Made by a program: the position numbers and the translations under genes. This document shows, piece after piece, positions 22,215-32,387 of a DNA stretch of 36,643 nucleotides. Numbering within the stretch: the first letter of the stretch is position 1; the number at the start of each line of letters is the position of its first letter. This DNA comes from Thermoproteota archaeon (GTDB taxonomy: Archaea; Thermoproteota; Thermoprotei_A; Sulfolobales; Acidilobaceae): contig JAUQQR010000013.1 in assembly GCA_030549835.1 (NCBI GenBank), forward strand, positions 1-36,643, written 5' to 3'. Under the pieces are notes generated by a model, which saw nothing but the letters and a program-made list of their open reading frames with translations, searched no databases and was not told the origin of the DNA.

Positions 22215-23336
22215 TCATCCATAATTTAGTAGTTCCTCGTAGACTCTTATAATTTTATCTACTACTACATCCCAGGAGTATTTTTCTTCTATAATTTTTC
22301 TAGCATTATTTCCTAGTTTTAACCTAAGGTTTTTATCTTCGAGTAGTTTTTCTATAGCTTCTCCTATAGAGTCTTCATCTCCAGGTTCTACTAGTAATCC
22401 TGTCTCTCCATTTATTATGAGCTCGCTTAACCCCCCGACATTACTCGCTATTACTGGCCTACCACTAGCCATAGCTTCTAAGGCTACTATTCCTAGGCTC
22501 TCGTTAAATATGCTTGGTACTACGACTATTTTAGCTTTCCTGTAAATGTTTGGTTTAATATGCTCTGGTATGACGCCTAAAAAGTGTATCTTATTATCTA
22601 CTCCATAAGTCTTAGCGAGTATCCTAGCAGGTATCTCCATATAGCCTTTACCTATAACGTATAGCTTAATATCCCTCTTTGAGGCTATCCTAGAAAATGC
22701 CTTAATTAATACGTGTAACCCCTTCCTGTAGACGAGTCTACCAATAAAGAGTACTATATCATCTTCAGGTTCCTTCTCTGGAGGAGTGAATTTATTAGAG
22801 TCAACACCTCCAGGGATTACATACCTCTTAGCTTTAAAATCAGAACCCATAATACTCTCCACAAATAAGTCTGCAGCTTTACTAATAGATATGACTGCTT
22901 GAGAATACTGGAGATAATACCTTGTAGGTAGTATTAGAGAAATAGTATTCCACAAAAACCTAAAATCGTAAGCTAAGAATATTGAATGATTAGTAGCCAA
23001 ACGGGCTATATTAAGATCACTAGCAGCCTTCAATGCAAAAAGTGGAGTCAAAGTAAATATATGATGAGAATGTACAATATCTGGCTTAAGCTTAAATAAT
23101 GCATCAACTAAACTATTAGGATCTGGAGGGACGAATAGGGTTTCAATTGGGAGTATAGAGTCAATTAAATAGTGGCCTTCACTATACTCAATATCAATAT
23201 CCCCTTCACCAATCCTCCTTGAAACTATACAAACATCAAACCCCCTAGATGATAGTAGCCTAGCTAGATCCCTAACATGAGATTGAACACCACCTATACT
23301 ACCCGGGTGCCAATCTAGTACTAGACAGACTCTCAA
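22215..23336 (-). CDS. Glycosyltransferase family 4
   Basis: 373 residues with the GT-B two-domain fold. N-terminal domain: VLDWHPGSIGGVQSHVRDLARLLSSRGFDV with the Gly-rich acceptor loop, and PDIVHSHHIFTLTPLFAL. C-terminal donor domain: VLFIGRLVYRKGLHVLIKAF, VIPEHIKPNIYRKAKIVVVPSIFNESLGIVALEAMASGRPVIASNVGG with the E-x7-E motif of retaining GT4 enzymes, and GETGLLVEPGD. It transfers a sugar from a nucleotide sugar to a lipid, protein or sugar acceptor at the membrane's cytosolic face. No other surface-glycan gene is nearby, so the acceptor is unknown. Single gene between the pst operon and the thermosome. Confidence 0.92.
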   Translation of the reverse strand: MRVCLVLDWHPGSIGGVQSHVRDLARLLSSRGFDVCIVSRRIGEGDIDIEYSEGHYLIDSILPIETLFVPPDPNSLVDALFKLKPDIVHSHHIFTLTPLFALKAASDLNIARLATNHSIFLAYDFRFLWNTISLILPTRYYLQYSQAVISISKAADLFVESIMGSDFKAKRYVIPGGVDSNKFTPPEKEPEDDIVLFIGRLVYRKGLHVLIKAFSRIASKRDIKLYVIGKGYMEIPARILAKTYGVDNKIHFLGVIPEHIKPNIYRKAKIVVVPSIFNESLGIVALEAMASGRPVIASNVGGLSELIINGETGLLVEPGDEDSIGEAIEKLLEDKNLRLKLGNNARKIIEEKYSWDVVVDKIIRVYEELLNYG

Positions 23337-23408
23337 CTACTAAACCCAGATAATAAGAGAACTCTAGCGTAACTTAAAAAAAGATTAAAGCCTTAATCTA
23401 TTAAAGCG

Positions 23409-25076
23409 TTAGCTGAGATCCTCTAAGCCACTAGGACGGCTTTCAGATTCTTCTTCTGTTTCTCCTTTCTTAGCTTTTTCCTCTTTCTTTGGTGGAGCTG
23501 CTGCTATTACATCATCTATTTTAATTAATGTTATAGCAGCTTCTGTAGCACTCTTCACAACCTGTTTCTTGACTAGTAGTGGCTCGAATACTCCTAGATC
23601 ATACATGTTATCTGCTATCTTACCTCCTAGTACGTTAACTCCAGCATTCTTTAATCCTTTTGCATGTAGGCTTCTTAGCTGTAGTAGTGAGTCTAGCGGA
23701 TCTAGGCCTGCACTTTCTGCTAGAATTAATGGTATAGTTTCTAGGGCTTCACTATAAGCTTCAATAGCTAGTTGCTCTTTACCACCTACTGTTCTAGCAT
23801 ATACCCTTAATTGTTCTGCTAGCTCTATCTCTGAAGCTCCCCCACCTGATACTATCTTAGGCTCTCTAAGTATATTCCTTAAGGCGTGGAGAGCATCCTT
23901 TATATTTCTCTCAGCTTCATCTAGTATCATGTCGTTAGCTCCTCTTAATAGTATAGTTACACTCCTCGGGTTCTTAGCCCCCTCTACGAAGACCATTTTC
24001 TCTTCTCCTACTTTCCTCTCCTCTACTAGCTCGGCATAGCCTAGGTACTCTTCTTTAAGCTCTCTAAGGCTTGTAACTATTTTTGCTCCAGTTGCTCTAG
24101 CAAGCTTCTCAATATCACTCCTCTTAACTCTCCTAACAGCTAGTATACCCTTCTTTGCTAGGAAGTGTTGAGCAACCTCATCTATACCTTTCTGTGTTAT
24201 AACGACATTAGCTCCTGTAGATGCTATTTTCTCAACCATTTCTCTCAATAATTTAGTCTCTTCTTCCAAGAATTTATCTAACTGCTCTACATCAGTAACT
24301 CTAATCTTTGTTGTTAAATCAGGCTTCTGTATTTCGAGAGGAGCATCTAATACTAGTATCTTAGCTTTCTCTACTCTCCTAGGCATTCCTGGATGAACAA
24401 CTTCCTTATCTAATACTATGCCTCTAATTATCTTAGAGTCAAATAAGCTGCCTCCCTTCTTCTTCTCAATCTTAACATTATCTAAGTCTACATAGTAAGT
24501 CCCATCGGGCCTCTTCTCAGATATTATCCTTATAGCTTCTAATACTATCTCAGCTAGCTTTATCCTCTCAGGGCCATGTCCTACATACTTGCTAGCTAAT
24601 GTAGTCTCAACAATCTTCTTTAGACTCTCATCATTTTCTACATTAACTGGATCAGCAATTTTATCTAGGATCTCTAATGATCTCTTGAGAGCTTTAGTAA
24701 AACCATTAATTATTATAGATGGGTGTATATTCTCATCTAAAAGTTTCTCAGCTTTTTCAAGTAATGTGCCTGCTAAAACTACAACAGATGTAGTACCATC
24801 TCCAACCTCAGCATCTTGAGCTTTAGCAACCTCTACGAGGAGTTTAGCTGCTGGATGCTGAACCTCCATTTCTTTCACAATAGTTGCTCCATCATTAGTA
24901 ACCACTATGTCCCCAAAAGAGTCTACAAGCATCTTATCTAATCCTCTAGGCCCTAGACTAGTCTTTAATATCTCAGCCATTACCTTAGCAGCTAAGATAT
25001 TAGCTCTTAGAGCCTCCCTACCATGAGTTCTCTGAGCTCCCTCCTTTAACACTAATATTGGAACCCCACTTGCCAT
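23409..25076 (-). CDS. Thermosome subunit (group II chaperonin)
   Basis: 555 residues forming one subunit of the double-ring ATP-driven folding chamber of archaea. ATP site: [14 protein letters not shown] (39-52), NDGATI (61-66), [12 protein letters not shown] (92-103). [10 protein letters not shown] carries the later catalytic region, and the apical domain with the helical lid is present ([23 protein letters not shown]). The C-terminal tail is acidic/basic ([21 protein letters not shown]) and lacks a Gly-Gly-Met run. Whether it is the alpha, beta or gamma type cannot be settled without alignment; other subunit genes are outside the window. TATA box at 25121-25130 and GGGGGT about 9 bases before the ATG. 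Confidence 0.96.
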   Translation of the reverse strand: MASGVPILVLKEGAQRTHGREALRANILAAKVMAEILKTSLGPRGLDKMLVDSFGDIVVTNDGATIVKEMEVQHPAAKLLVEVAKAQDAEVGDGTTSVVVLAGTLLEKAEKLLDENIHPSIIINGFTKALKRSLEILDKIADPVNVENDESLKKIVETTLASKYVGHGPERIKLAEIVLEAIRIISEKRPDGTYYVDLDNVKIEKKKGGSLFDSKIIRGIVLDKEVVHPGMPRRVEKAKILVLDAPLEIQKPDLTTKIRVTDVEQLDKFLEEETKLLREMVEKIASTGANVVITQKGIDEVAQHFLAKKGILAVRRVKRSDIEKLARATGAKIVTSLRELKEEYLGYAELVEERKVGEEKMVFVEGAKNPRSVTILLRGANDMILDEAERNIKDALHALRNILREPKIVSGGGASEIELAEQLRVYARTVGGKEQLAIEAYSEALETIPLILAESAGLDPLDSLLQLRSLHAKGLKNAGVNVLGGKIADNMYDLGVFEPLLVKKQVVKSATEAAITLIKIDDVIAAAPPKKEEKAKKGETEEESESRPSGLEDLS

Positions 25077-25120
25077 ATCCTATACCCCCTTTACATACCC
25101 CAATATCTAACTCCGAAAAT

Positions 25121-25130
25121 TTAATATAAA
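25121..25130 (-). promoter_or_regulatory. TATA box of the thermosome gene
   Basis: TTTATATTAA on the minus strand about 47 bases before the ATG at 25076. It predicts a start near 25098 and a leader of about 20 bases with a GGGGGT ribosome-binding site. Confidence 0.5.
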
Positions 25131-25311
25131 GCCGCTTCTATATAAGCTTTACTATAAATCATCGTGTATATTCAGATCATAATTTATCTAAATGATCTTT
25201 ACTATAACATTGATTAGTATAAAGTGTGTATATAGTAGGATATAGAAATTAAACTCAACTATATTAATGTTTATAATTTCTTTTACGAGTGACAAACTAC
25301 GGGTATGTAAC

Positions 25312-26016
25312 TTGAGCTTTACAAAGATAAGAATTCTTTTTGTTGAGTCATCTCTAGAGCTTATCCCTGAGGAGCTCTATAATCATCCAGACGTTATTAA
25401 AACGTGTAAGAGGTATGGGATTCCAGCTAGCAGAGTTATTCTTGATAAGAGCCTTCACTATAATGCTATGAGCAGTCTTAGTTTAAAGTGGAAGAGGGGG
25501 AGGCCTGATATACTACACATATGCCTACTCATAGCAAGTGATACCCCCCTAGTATATGAGGGATCTATAGAGTTATTTTTCCATATCTTAGATGGTAGAG
25601 TATTTAAGATTAGAGGAGGTACTAGGATACCTAAGCATTTTGAGAGATTTAAGGGTGTTATGGCTGATTTATTGAGGAATAATAAGGTACCTCCTATATC
25701 TTTAGAACCTTTAATTTTTAAAGTTGCTGATAACCTAGAAGAATTTATTGGTAGAGAGGGTAAGCTAATATTGTTATGGGAGAAAGGTGAGCCAGCAACT
25801 ATGGATAATATAGTTAGAGAAGCTTTAAGAGAAAATGCTATCATAGGGATTGGAGCTTTCCCACACGGCGATTTTGAAGAATCTACTATAAAATATGCTT
25901 ATAGAAAATATTCCGTAATGAGTGGGAGACAGCTAACTGCATGGGGTGTTACTTCTAGATTAATATGTGCTATAGAAGATATTATTAGTAAAGCTACTAT
26001 AACTAGTAATGCTTAA
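25312..26016 (+). CDS. nep1: rRNA pseudouridine N1-methyltransferase Nep1
   Basis: SPOUT-class enzyme that methylates N1 of a pseudouridine in helix 35 of 16S rRNA and helps build the small subunit (Emg1 in eukaryotes). Seen: ESSLELIPEELYNHP at the N-terminus, LDKSLHYNAMSSL, KRGRPDILHICLLIASDTPL, RIPKHFERFKGVMADLL, and the knotted cofactor site IIGIGAFPHGDFEES with SVMSGRQLTAWGVTSRLI near the end. The frame is open from an ATG at 25267, but homologs begin right before the first strand, so the TTG at 25312 (MSFTKIRILF, 234 residues) is preferred; the ATG would add 15 unusual residues. It is divergent from the thermosome gene. Confidence 0.92.
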   Translation: MSFTKIRILFVESSLELIPEELYNHPDVIKTCKRYGIPASRVILDKSLHYNAMSSLSLKWKRGRPDILHICLLIASDTPLVYEGSIELFFHILDGRVFKIRGGTRIPKHFERFKGVMADLLRNNKVPPISLEPLIFKVADNLEEFIGREGKLILLWEKGEPATMDNIVREALRENAIIGIGAFPHGDFEESTIKYAYRKYSVMSGRQLTAWGVTSRLICAIEDIISKATITSNA

Positions 26017-26110
26017 AGACTCAATAATACCTACCATTATTTAAACCTTATCACAAAACTATATTAAGGTCGACGATAGATTAGAAAGAGAGGTAACATG
26101 GTGTATCTAT

Positions 26111-26581
26111 TTGATAAGCGATGATACCCTAATAAAAGTTAGAGATGTATATGTAAGCCATAGACTTGTAAGAGATATGTATACTGGGCTAAGTGGATAC
26201 CTTATAGAGTTAAACCTAGCCTTAGAGGATGGTAGAGTATTCACAATGGTAAATATTCCATCTGATGTAGCGGAAGCAATTAAAGTATTTAATGGAACAG
26301 CAACAGCACCAAGAAGACAGAGTCTCTTCACATTCCTATTATCAAATGAGGTCTTTAAAGAAGCTATAAGCAGAGGACTCAAACATGTAACGATAGATGA
26401 GTTAGATCCAGTAACAGGGTTATACACAGCATCAGTTAAGTTTGAGGAAGGAGGAGTAAATATAACAATTAAAATGATTCCAAGCCATGCTGTTTACCTA
26501 GCAATAGTATCTGGTAAAGCTATATACGTAAAGAAAACATTTGTAGACCAACAAGAGAAATTTGAAGAAGAGAATAGGTAG
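26111..26581 (+). CDS. DUF151 (bifunctional nuclease-like) protein
   Basis: 156 residues with the pattern of the DUF151/BFN family: VRDVYVSHRLVRDMYTGLSGYLIELNLALEDGRVFTMVNIPSDVAEAI, RRQSLFTFLLSNEVFKEAI, KHVTIDELDPVTGLYTASVKF, and near the end IPSHAVYLAIVSGKAIYVKKTFVDQ, which corresponds to the family's RPSDAIALA block but with His in place of Asp. Members studied in plants and bacteria have DNase and RNase activity; whether this variant does is open. Start TTG at 26111; the upstream ATG at 26098 is in a different frame and stops. It follows nep1 on the same strand by 94 bp. Confidence 0.7.
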   Translation: MISDDTLIKVRDVYVSHRLVRDMYTGLSGYLIELNLALEDGRVFTMVNIPSDVAEAIKVFNGTATAPRRQSLFTFLLSNEVFKEAISRGLKHVTIDELDPVTGLYTASVKFEEGGVNITIKMIPSHAVYLAIVSGKAIYVKKTFVDQQEKFEEENR

Positions 26582-27212
26582 AGTAAAGTCTATTACAACC
26601 TGAAAGCCCCGCTTCTCTAGGGTGAAGATGATATAGTAGAGTTTATAATCTATGGAGGGTAGCTCTTAAACATAGCTTAAGTCTAAGAGTAGTAGAAGTG
26701 CTAGGTATTAGATTTGTTCATGTATTATGCTCTTCATAATAGTAGAAATTATAGCTCCAAGTCTTGTATTATATGAGAACTAGTTAATATAATAAAAACT
26801 AGGCGTAGAGCTGAAATCAGTAAAACTAAGAATATAGCCTTAAACCTCCTCTAGAGGTTTTTTAGGGTAGGAAGGAGGTCAGATAAACTTCTCCTAACTC
26901 TTAAATTATCCAATTAATCAATGAGGAAACTCTTCGATAGCTTATCAAATTAATATCATACTTCATAATATGTAATTAACTGAGAAATAGGCACGTAGAG
27001 GGAGCTAACATAGTATTGTTGGGTAATATTATTAGCTTAAGATAAAAGTTTTAACCGAGGCATATAGTTAATCCTGGATCAAATATTATAAGTATCTCTA
27101 CTGTTTACAGAGCTCATTAGAATAAAATTAGTATTAATTGCTAAACTATTTGAGTAATCTAAGCATCTTTATCTAGTAGAAGAGATTTGTGAAACTCATT
27201 AGATTTTAATTA
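26582..27212. other. 631-bp gene-free AT-rich region downstream of rps12
   Basis: No reading frame of useful length on either strand. Contents: a short GC-rich motif CTGAAAGCCCCGC with CTCTAGGGTGAAG near 26600-26627 that resembles the right ends of IS200/IS605-type elements; a 7-bp hairpin followed by T at 26842-26863; and AT-rich sequence. In many crenarchaea rps7 and translation elongation factor genes follow rps12 here, so the block has been broken or remodelled. Confidence 0.55.
26842..26863 (+). terminator. Hairpin with T-tract
   Basis: AAACCTC (26842-26848) and GAGGTTT (26854-26860) form a 7-bp stem around CTCTA, followed by more T (six in all). It could end plus-strand transcription from the DUF151 gene, though that gene stops 260 bases earlier. 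Archaeal termination usually needs only U-tracts, so the stem may have another purpose. Confidence 0.4.
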
Positions 27213-27656
27213 TTATCTTCTCGGCTTCTGCTTTTTCCCCTCCCATAGAGCTTTTAGAGATACTCCATTAACCATTACAACCTTATATCTCACTCCAGGT
27301 ATGTCGCCTAGAGATTTGCTCATAGGGCCTCCTATACCTTCTATGATTACCTCGTCGTGCTCATCGATGTATAGTATGCCTCCATCATATGGTACGAATG
27401 CTGTAACTACTTTCTTATTTTTCACGAGTTGTACTCTAACGCATTTTCTTAGAGCTGAGTTAGGCTGTCTAGACTCTACACCAACTTTTTCTAGGACTAT
27501 ACCTCTAGCCATAGGAGCTCCTTCTAGGGGATCGTATTTCTCCTTTAATCTTAAGGCTCTTCTCCTAAACTCTTTCTGACTCCACTTAAACTTTAACCTC
27601 TTCTTCCTTAATAGCCTAGCCGCGTATAGTCCCATTGGGGATTTCTTACCTGGCAT
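27213..27656 (-). CDS. rps12: Ribosomal protein S12 (uS12)
   Basis: Decoding-centre protein of the small subunit. 147 residues, full length for the archaeal form. Seen: the basic N-terminus with [39 protein letters not shown], the decoding loop [15 protein letters not shown] with the universal [14 protein letters not shown], and [18 protein letters not shown]. Last gene of the RNA polymerase-ribosomal protein cluster, 42 bp after nusA; the cluster ends here with a gene-free region. Confidence 0.97.
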   Translation of the reverse strand: MPGKKSPMGLYAARLLRKKRLKFKWSQKEFRRRALRLKEKYDPLEGAPMARGIVLEKVGVESRQPNSALRKCVRVQLVKNKKVVTAFVPYDGGILYIDEHDEVIIEGIGGPMSKSLGDIPGVRYKVVMVNGVSLKALWEGKKQKPRR

Positions 27657-27698
27657 TAATTACTCCCTAAATTCCATCATATGCTTAAGCCTTATATT

Positions 27699-28139
27699 TT
27701 ATCTTATTATAACTCTTGATACACCGAATAGTTTACCTAGAATAATGTTAGCTCTCCTAACATTCCTACCATTCTTGCCTATAGCTTTACCTTTATCTTC
27801 CTCCTTAACCCTAATACTTACTATTTTCTCTTCATTTCTAACTGTTACATTAATCTCTAAAATATTAACTCCTACAAATAGGTTTTTAATCATTTCATGT
27901 AAGTCTTCTGAGAACTCGTAGACTTCTACAGGTTTTCTGAATAGATCACTAAGTATCTTAATATTCCTCCCTCCTCTACCAACTGCTTTTCCTAGCTCTC
28001 CTTTCCCAACTAGGAATAATAGTCTACTATTCTCATTATCAATAACACATCTAACAGGTGTAGCACCTGTTATTTCACTAAAGACTGACATATACTTAAA
28101 TTCATCGACTGTTATTCTATCACTACTCATAGTATACAC
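27699..28139 (-). CDS. nusA: NusA-like transcription factor (two KH domains)
   Basis: 146 residues with two KH RNA-binding domains: GKGELGKAVGRGGRNIKILSDLF (GxxG in the first, about 50-72) and KEEDKGKAIGKNGRNVRRANIIL (second, about 115-137). The archaeal protein corresponds to the KH part of bacterial NusA and lacks its RNA polymerase-binding and S1 domains. It acts in transcription termination/antitermination or rRNA synthesis. It lies between rpl30e (one base apart) and rps12, the usual archaeal position. GTG 28139 and ATG 28130 are both possible starts. Confidence 0.94.
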   Translation of the reverse strand: MYTMSSDRITVDEFKYMSVFSEITGATPVRCVIDNENSRLLFLVGKGELGKAVGRGGRNIKILSDLFRKPVEVYEFSEDLHEMIKNLFVGVNILEINVTVRNEEKIVSIRVKEEDKGKAIGKNGRNVRRANIILGKLFGVSRVIIR

Positions 28140-28140
28140 C

Positions 28141-28467
28141 CTACTGTGTCATGCTTAGGTTAGCCACTTCTAGTATCCTAGATGATCCTTGATCTAGGAC
28201 GGCTATCATTGATACTGGGAATGGCTTACCAGCTACTAGTCCTAGATCTACACTTCTACCATTATATGTTAAGACTGGTATCCCGGATAGTTTTGCGTAA
28301 TATAAGGCTTTCTCTTTTAAGTCTGATGGTATATTTGAAGCTATTATGAGTAGCTTGGCTTCGCCTCTTGCTATAGCCTTTAGTGATTTCTTAGAGCCTA
28401 GGTAGTATTTACCAGTCTTTACTAGATTCTTTATCTCTCTATCTAACGGTATGTGAGCTGTAGACAT
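28141..28467 (-). CDS. rpl30e: Ribosomal protein L30e
   Basis: L7Ae-superfamily RNA-binding protein of the large subunit. From ATG 28467, 108 residues: REIKNLVKTGKYYLGSKKSLKAIARGEAKLLIIASN, LKEKALYYAKLSGIPVLTYNGRSVDLGLVAGKPFPVSMIAVLD, all typical. AGGTGA lies 5 bases before this ATG, which is why it is preferred to the GTG at 28476 that overlaps the rpoA2 stop (GTGA). Encoded in the usual rpoA2-rpl30e-nusA-rps12 order. It is not the K-turn ribosomal protein L7Ae, although its fold is related. Confidence 0.95.
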   Translation of the reverse strand: MSTAHIPLDREIKNLVKTGKYYLGSKKSLKAIARGEAKLLIIASNIPSDLKEKALYYAKLSGIPVLTYNGRSVDLGLVAGKPFPVSMIAVLDQGSSRILEVANLSMTQ

Positions 28468-28472
28468 AATTA

Positions 28473-29699
28473 TCACCTCTCCCTAATCTGGTTTGTGGGC
28501 TGTATACCAATACTCATTATAACCAACCCTGTTCCAACTCTAGGCGGTAGTCCTACTATTATACTCTCGGTAACTCCTCTTAAGCTTTCTTCTTCACCAG
28601 CAACAGCTGCATCATATAATTGCTTAACTGTAACTTCGAATGCCGCCCTAGCTAGGGCACTAGGCTTCTCTCCTGCAACACCTAACCTGCCAATCTGCCT
28701 TACTGCACCACTCCATGTCATAACATCTGCAACGAGGATAACATGTCTTATGTCAACATCTAAGCCTGAATCTTCTAGTACTTTCATAATCTCCTCTATG
28801 ATAGCATTCCTAGCAGCTTCTATACCTAAGACTTCAGCTATCTCAAATATATTATTTGTTTTTGTTCTAGTATAATCTACTCCTTCAACCTTGAGGACTT
28901 CAGCTAGATTACTACCCTCTGTTATTATAGCGTATTCTCTCACAACTTTACCTTCAATAATCTTCTCGTCGATAACTTTAATACTAGTCCTATTAATACC
29001 CTTAATACCTTTAATGTAGAGTTTTCTTAACTTAAATTCTAGCTCCTTATACGTCTTATAATCAAATAATTTCTCGTCTGGGATAACCTTCTCTGAAACA
29101 TCTAAGATTATAGCATATGGATCCTCTGGACTAAGTATAGCTTCTCCTATATTAGTATTATTTAAAACTGTGAGAATCATATTCGAAGTAACACCTTTAT
29201 CTTCTAGCATTTCAGGATCTAGCTTAATTAATACTCTCCTATCGCCTAGAGTATACTCTAAACTATACATTACCTTCTCTAGGGTAGTATACTCTATCTT
29301 CCTAGCTACTTCTCTAGCCTTCTCCTCACTATATCTGTGATCTTCATCTAGGTATATCTCCATTATTGGGGTAGAGGGCTCTCTCTTAGCATCAACAACT
29401 TCTATAAGTCTAGGTAGACCTAGCGTAACATCAAACTCCATGAGGCCCGCGTAGTGGAATGTTCTTAAAGTCATCTGGGTCCCAGGCTCTCCAATAGATT
29501 GAGCTGCTACAGTCCCTACAGGCTCTCCTGGTTCAACCATAGATACGATATATCTCCTTATAACCTCTTCTACGACCTCATACTTATCCTTACTAGTTAA
29601 GTCTTTAGCTTCTTCAAGCTTCTTAACAAGCTCTTCATATAAATTCTCTGGTAGGATCTCTTTTGCAGATTTTAAGATAGATTTAAGACTTCTCCTCAA
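28473..29699 (-). CDS. rpoA2: RNA polymerase subunit A'' (Rpo1C)
   Basis: C-terminal part of the split largest subunit of archaeal RNA polymerase. 408 residues. [51 protein letters not shown] holds the trigger-loop region, and the end has [46 protein letters not shown] followed by [16 protein letters not shown]. It starts with TTG overlapping the rpoA1 stop (TTGA, four bases), and its own stop overlaps an alternative rpl30e start, so the operon is translationally coupled. Confidence 0.97.
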   Translation of the reverse strand: MRRSLKSILKSAKEILPENLYEELVKKLEEAKDLTSKDKYEVVEEVIRRYIVSMVEPGEPVGTVAAQSIGEPGTQMTLRTFHYAGLMEFDVTLGLPRLIEVVDAKREPSTPIMEIYLDEDHRYSEEKAREVARKIEYTTLEKVMYSLEYTLGDRRVLIKLDPEMLEDKGVTSNMILTVLNNTNIGEAILSPEDPYAIILDVSEKVIPDEKLFDYKTYKELEFKLRKLYIKGIKGINRTSIKVIDEKIIEGKVVREYAIITEGSNLAEVLKVEGVDYTRTKTNNIFEIAEVLGIEAARNAIIEEIMKVLEDSGLDVDIRHVILVADVMTWSGAVRQIGRLGVAGEKPSALARAAFEVTVKQLYDAAVAGEEESLRGVTESIIVGLPPRVGTGLVIMSIGIQPTNQIRER

Positions 29700-32377
29700 C
29701 TCTCACCCTCCGAGCTTCTAGCTCTAATAATGTCAATGACCCTATTTATATCGACTGGTTTACCATGATAAGTTCTTGAAGGATCTACACCATCTTCGCC
29801 ATACTTAAACTGTACTATATTATTCCACGAGTCTCTCACTGTCCCATCATATGATACAACTAGGTCTTGGAGTGCATTTATTAGCCTACGCTGCATATAC
29901 CCGCTTTGAGAAGTTTTAACTGCAGTATCTACTAGCCCTTCCCTCCCTGCTACTGCATGGAAGAAAAGCTCTGTAGGTCTTAGCCCATTTCTAAAGTTAC
30001 CTTTAATGAATCCTCTAGCTTCTGGGCTTAAATCACCCTCTCTGAAGTGGGGTAGGGTTCTTGTCCTAAATCCTCTCGTAATCCTCTTACCTCTTATAGT
30101 CTGCTGGCCTAGCATAGATGCCATCTGGGTTATATTAACATCACTACCTCTAGCTCCAGTCTTAGACATTATGAAGATGTCATTAAATGGATTTAGGTAT
30201 TTAATGGCTACTTCTCCAGCGTTACTCCTAAGCTTTTGGAGTCTCTCTATTATCATTAGCTCTAGACTCTCCTCTAATGTTCTACCAGGTATCGGCTCTA
30301 GGGATCCCTCATTATACCTCCTAATTAATTCCTCAATTTCCCTCTTAGCCTCGGCTATAAGCTCTTCAATCTCTCTCATAGCATCAACTGGCACCTCTAT
30401 ATCATTTAAAGCTATTGTTAAACCCTTAACCTCTAAAGTTCGAATAAAAACTCTAAATAGAGAGTCTAGAAGTTCTCTAGCCTTACTCTCTCCATACTCT
30501 AAGGCTATTATGTGCAGTAAGTTGTTAGGTTGCTCTGCTCCAATAGCATTTTTATCTAGGACGCCCATAAGTAGTTTACCGCTTCTAACAACAATATATG
30601 AGTCGTTGAGGCAATCCTCATTATCACATTTCAATAGCCCACTATTCACCTTAGACTTACCTATAAAGTTTAAATCCTCTGGGAGGAATAGTGATGCGAT
30701 CTGTTTACCAGTCCATAGTGGTTTAGGCTTAAGTATAGCGGGCTCTGGCAAATGCACGGGTTTCTCAGACCTAGATACTAGCTTAGATACCTCATCTAGA
30801 TTATAGAACTCTGTCTTCATAGTTAATAAGTATGCTCCACTAATATAGTCTTGTCTACCGCCAATTATTGGTCCTCCATATCTAGGTGTTAGTATATGCT
30901 TCTCTACTAGTAGGAGCTCTCTCGCCTCACTCTGAGCTTCTTCTAGTCTAAGAACATGTAAGTTCATTTCATCACCATCAAAATCAGCGTTATAAGGCGG
31001 GCATACTAGGAGATTTATCCTAAAAGTTTTACCTGGCATAACTCTAACTATATGACCCATAATAGACATTCTATGTAGTGTAGGCTGCCTATTAAATAGT
31101 ACTATGTCACCATTTATTAGATGCCTCTCAACTATATCACCTGGCTCTAGCTCCTCAGCTAACTGCCTATAATTTTTCTGGTATCTTAAGTCTATTTTCC
31201 TATCCTGTCTAATCTTATAAACAAACGTGGCTCCAGGCCATTTGTGGGGGCCGTTTAATATATATTTCTTAATCTCTTCAATATTATGTGGTGTTACAGT
31301 AACTTGTACTGTTAAAATCTTAGCTATCTCTACTGGTACTCCAACTTCATTTATACTAATATACGGGTCAGGGCTTATCACAGTCCTCGCGGAGAAGTTA
31401 ACTCTCTTCCCTGATAGATTACCCCTAAGCCTACCCTCTTTCCCTTTAAGTCTTTGAGCTAGAGTCTTTAGAGGCCTCCTCCTCCTATGAGTAAGCTGGT
31501 ATATGTTTGGTAACTCGTTATCTATATAAGCTGCTATTACATGTTGTAGTGTAAGCCAAGCATCTTCAATCATACCCTCAGGAGCATTTGTTGTTAGGAA
31601 ACTCTTAAGCTTTTCATTTTGCCTTATAATCTCTGCTAGAGCATGAGTCAGGTCATCCTCAGCTCTTAATCCGGTCTCTAACGTAATAGATGGTCTAACA
31701 GCAAGTGGAGGTACGGGTAATACTGTTAATACCATCCATTCAGGCCTAGCTCTCTTAGGATTTATACCTAGTAGTAGTACGTGATCGTCAGGTATTTTCT
31801 CGAGTCTATCCCTTATATCAATTGGAGTTAGTCTAACTTCTCCTTCAGGCTTCCTCTCATAGAATATTATTGGTCTTATATACCTTATATCGAACTGCTT
31901 CTCTCTACAGTGAGGACACTCTTTATTATCTGAAGCCTCCTTAACTATATTATTAACCATAACCTCAGCTAGTCTAGGCCACTTCTCTTTAAGCCTACGA
32001 TATATTCTTAGGAGATAGTCTATCCTCTCAGAAGAGAGTAGAAGCTTACCACATCTCCTACACGTAGCTTGCAGTAGAGAATATATGGTATCCCCTAGAT
32101 GCGGTAATAGTACTGGTCTAGCTAGCTCTATCTTCCCATAGTGTCCTGGACACTCCTCCCTGGTATTACCACATATAGGGCATCTCTCTCCAGGCTCTAT
32201 TGCTCCAAAATGCGGGTCTCTAAGGCCTCCTACTACCGGGGAGCCGTCAGCCTCATATATATCTGATCTAAGTACTGTTACCTTAGCCATCTTCCTAATC
32301 TCTTGAGGCGATAATAACCCGAAAATAATTTTTTCAATAACGAATGGCTCGCTAAATCTCTCAACTCTAAACGACAT
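29696..32377 (-). CDS. rpoA1: RNA polymerase subunit A' (Rpo1N)
   Basis: N-terminal part of the largest subunit, containing the catalytic magnesium site. 893 residues. The clamp zinc sites are Cys66/Cys69/Cys76/His79 and a second set around Cys106/Cys109 and Cys154/Cys157. [10 protein letters not shown] (463-472) holds the three catalytic aspartates. [27 protein letters not shown] is the lid/rudder region, and [22 protein letters not shown] is the bridge helix near the C-terminus. AGGTGA lies before the ATG. It lies between rpoB (10 bp) and rpoA2 (4-bp overlap). Confidence 0.98.
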   Translation of the reverse strand: MSFRVERFSEPFVIEKIIFGLLSPQEIRKMAKVTVLRSDIYEADGSPVVGGLRDPHFGAIEPGERCPICGNTREECPGHYGKIELARPVLLPHLGDTIYSLLQATCRRCGKLLLSSERIDYLLRIYRRLKEKWPRLAEVMVNNIVKEASDNKECPHCREKQFDIRYIRPIIFYERKPEGEVRLTPIDIRDRLEKIPDDHVLLLGINPKRARPEWMVLTVLPVPPLAVRPSITLETGLRAEDDLTHALAEIIRQNEKLKSFLTTNAPEGMIEDAWLTLQHVIAAYIDNELPNIYQLTHRRRRPLKTLAQRLKGKEGRLRGNLSGKRVNFSARTVISPDPYISINEVGVPVEIAKILTVQVTVTPHNIEEIKKYILNGPHKWPGATFVYKIRQDRKIDLRYQKNYRQLAEELEPGDIVERHLINGDIVLFNRQPTLHRMSIMGHIVRVMPGKTFRINLLVCPPYNADFDGDEMNLHVLRLEEAQSEARELLLVEKHILTPRYGGPIIGGRQDYISGAYLLTMKTEFYNLDEVSKLVSRSEKPVHLPEPAILKPKPLWTGKQIASLFLPEDLNFIGKSKVNSGLLKCDNEDCLNDSYIVVRSGKLLMGVLDKNAIGAEQPNNLLHIIALEYGESKARELLDSLFRVFIRTLEVKGLTIALNDIEVPVDAMREIEELIAEAKREIEELIRRYNEGSLEPIPGRTLEESLELMIIERLQKLRSNAGEVAIKYLNPFNDIFIMSKTGARGSDVNITQMASMLGQQTIRGKRITRGFRTRTLPHFREGDLSPEARGFIKGNFRNGLRPTELFFHAVAGREGLVDTAVKTSQSGYMQRRLINALQDLVVSYDGTVRDSWNNIVQFKYGEDGVDPSRTYHGKPVDINRVIDIIRARSSEGES

Positions 32378-32387
32378 ATTATATCAC

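Noticed and set aside
26842-26863. CRISPR-like repeat
   Set aside because: A single hairpin with no second copy or regular spacing; no array is present anywhere in the window.
30006-30806. 266-codon plus-strand frame inside rpoA1
   Set aside because: Lies entirely within a certain gene on the other strand and has no family features.
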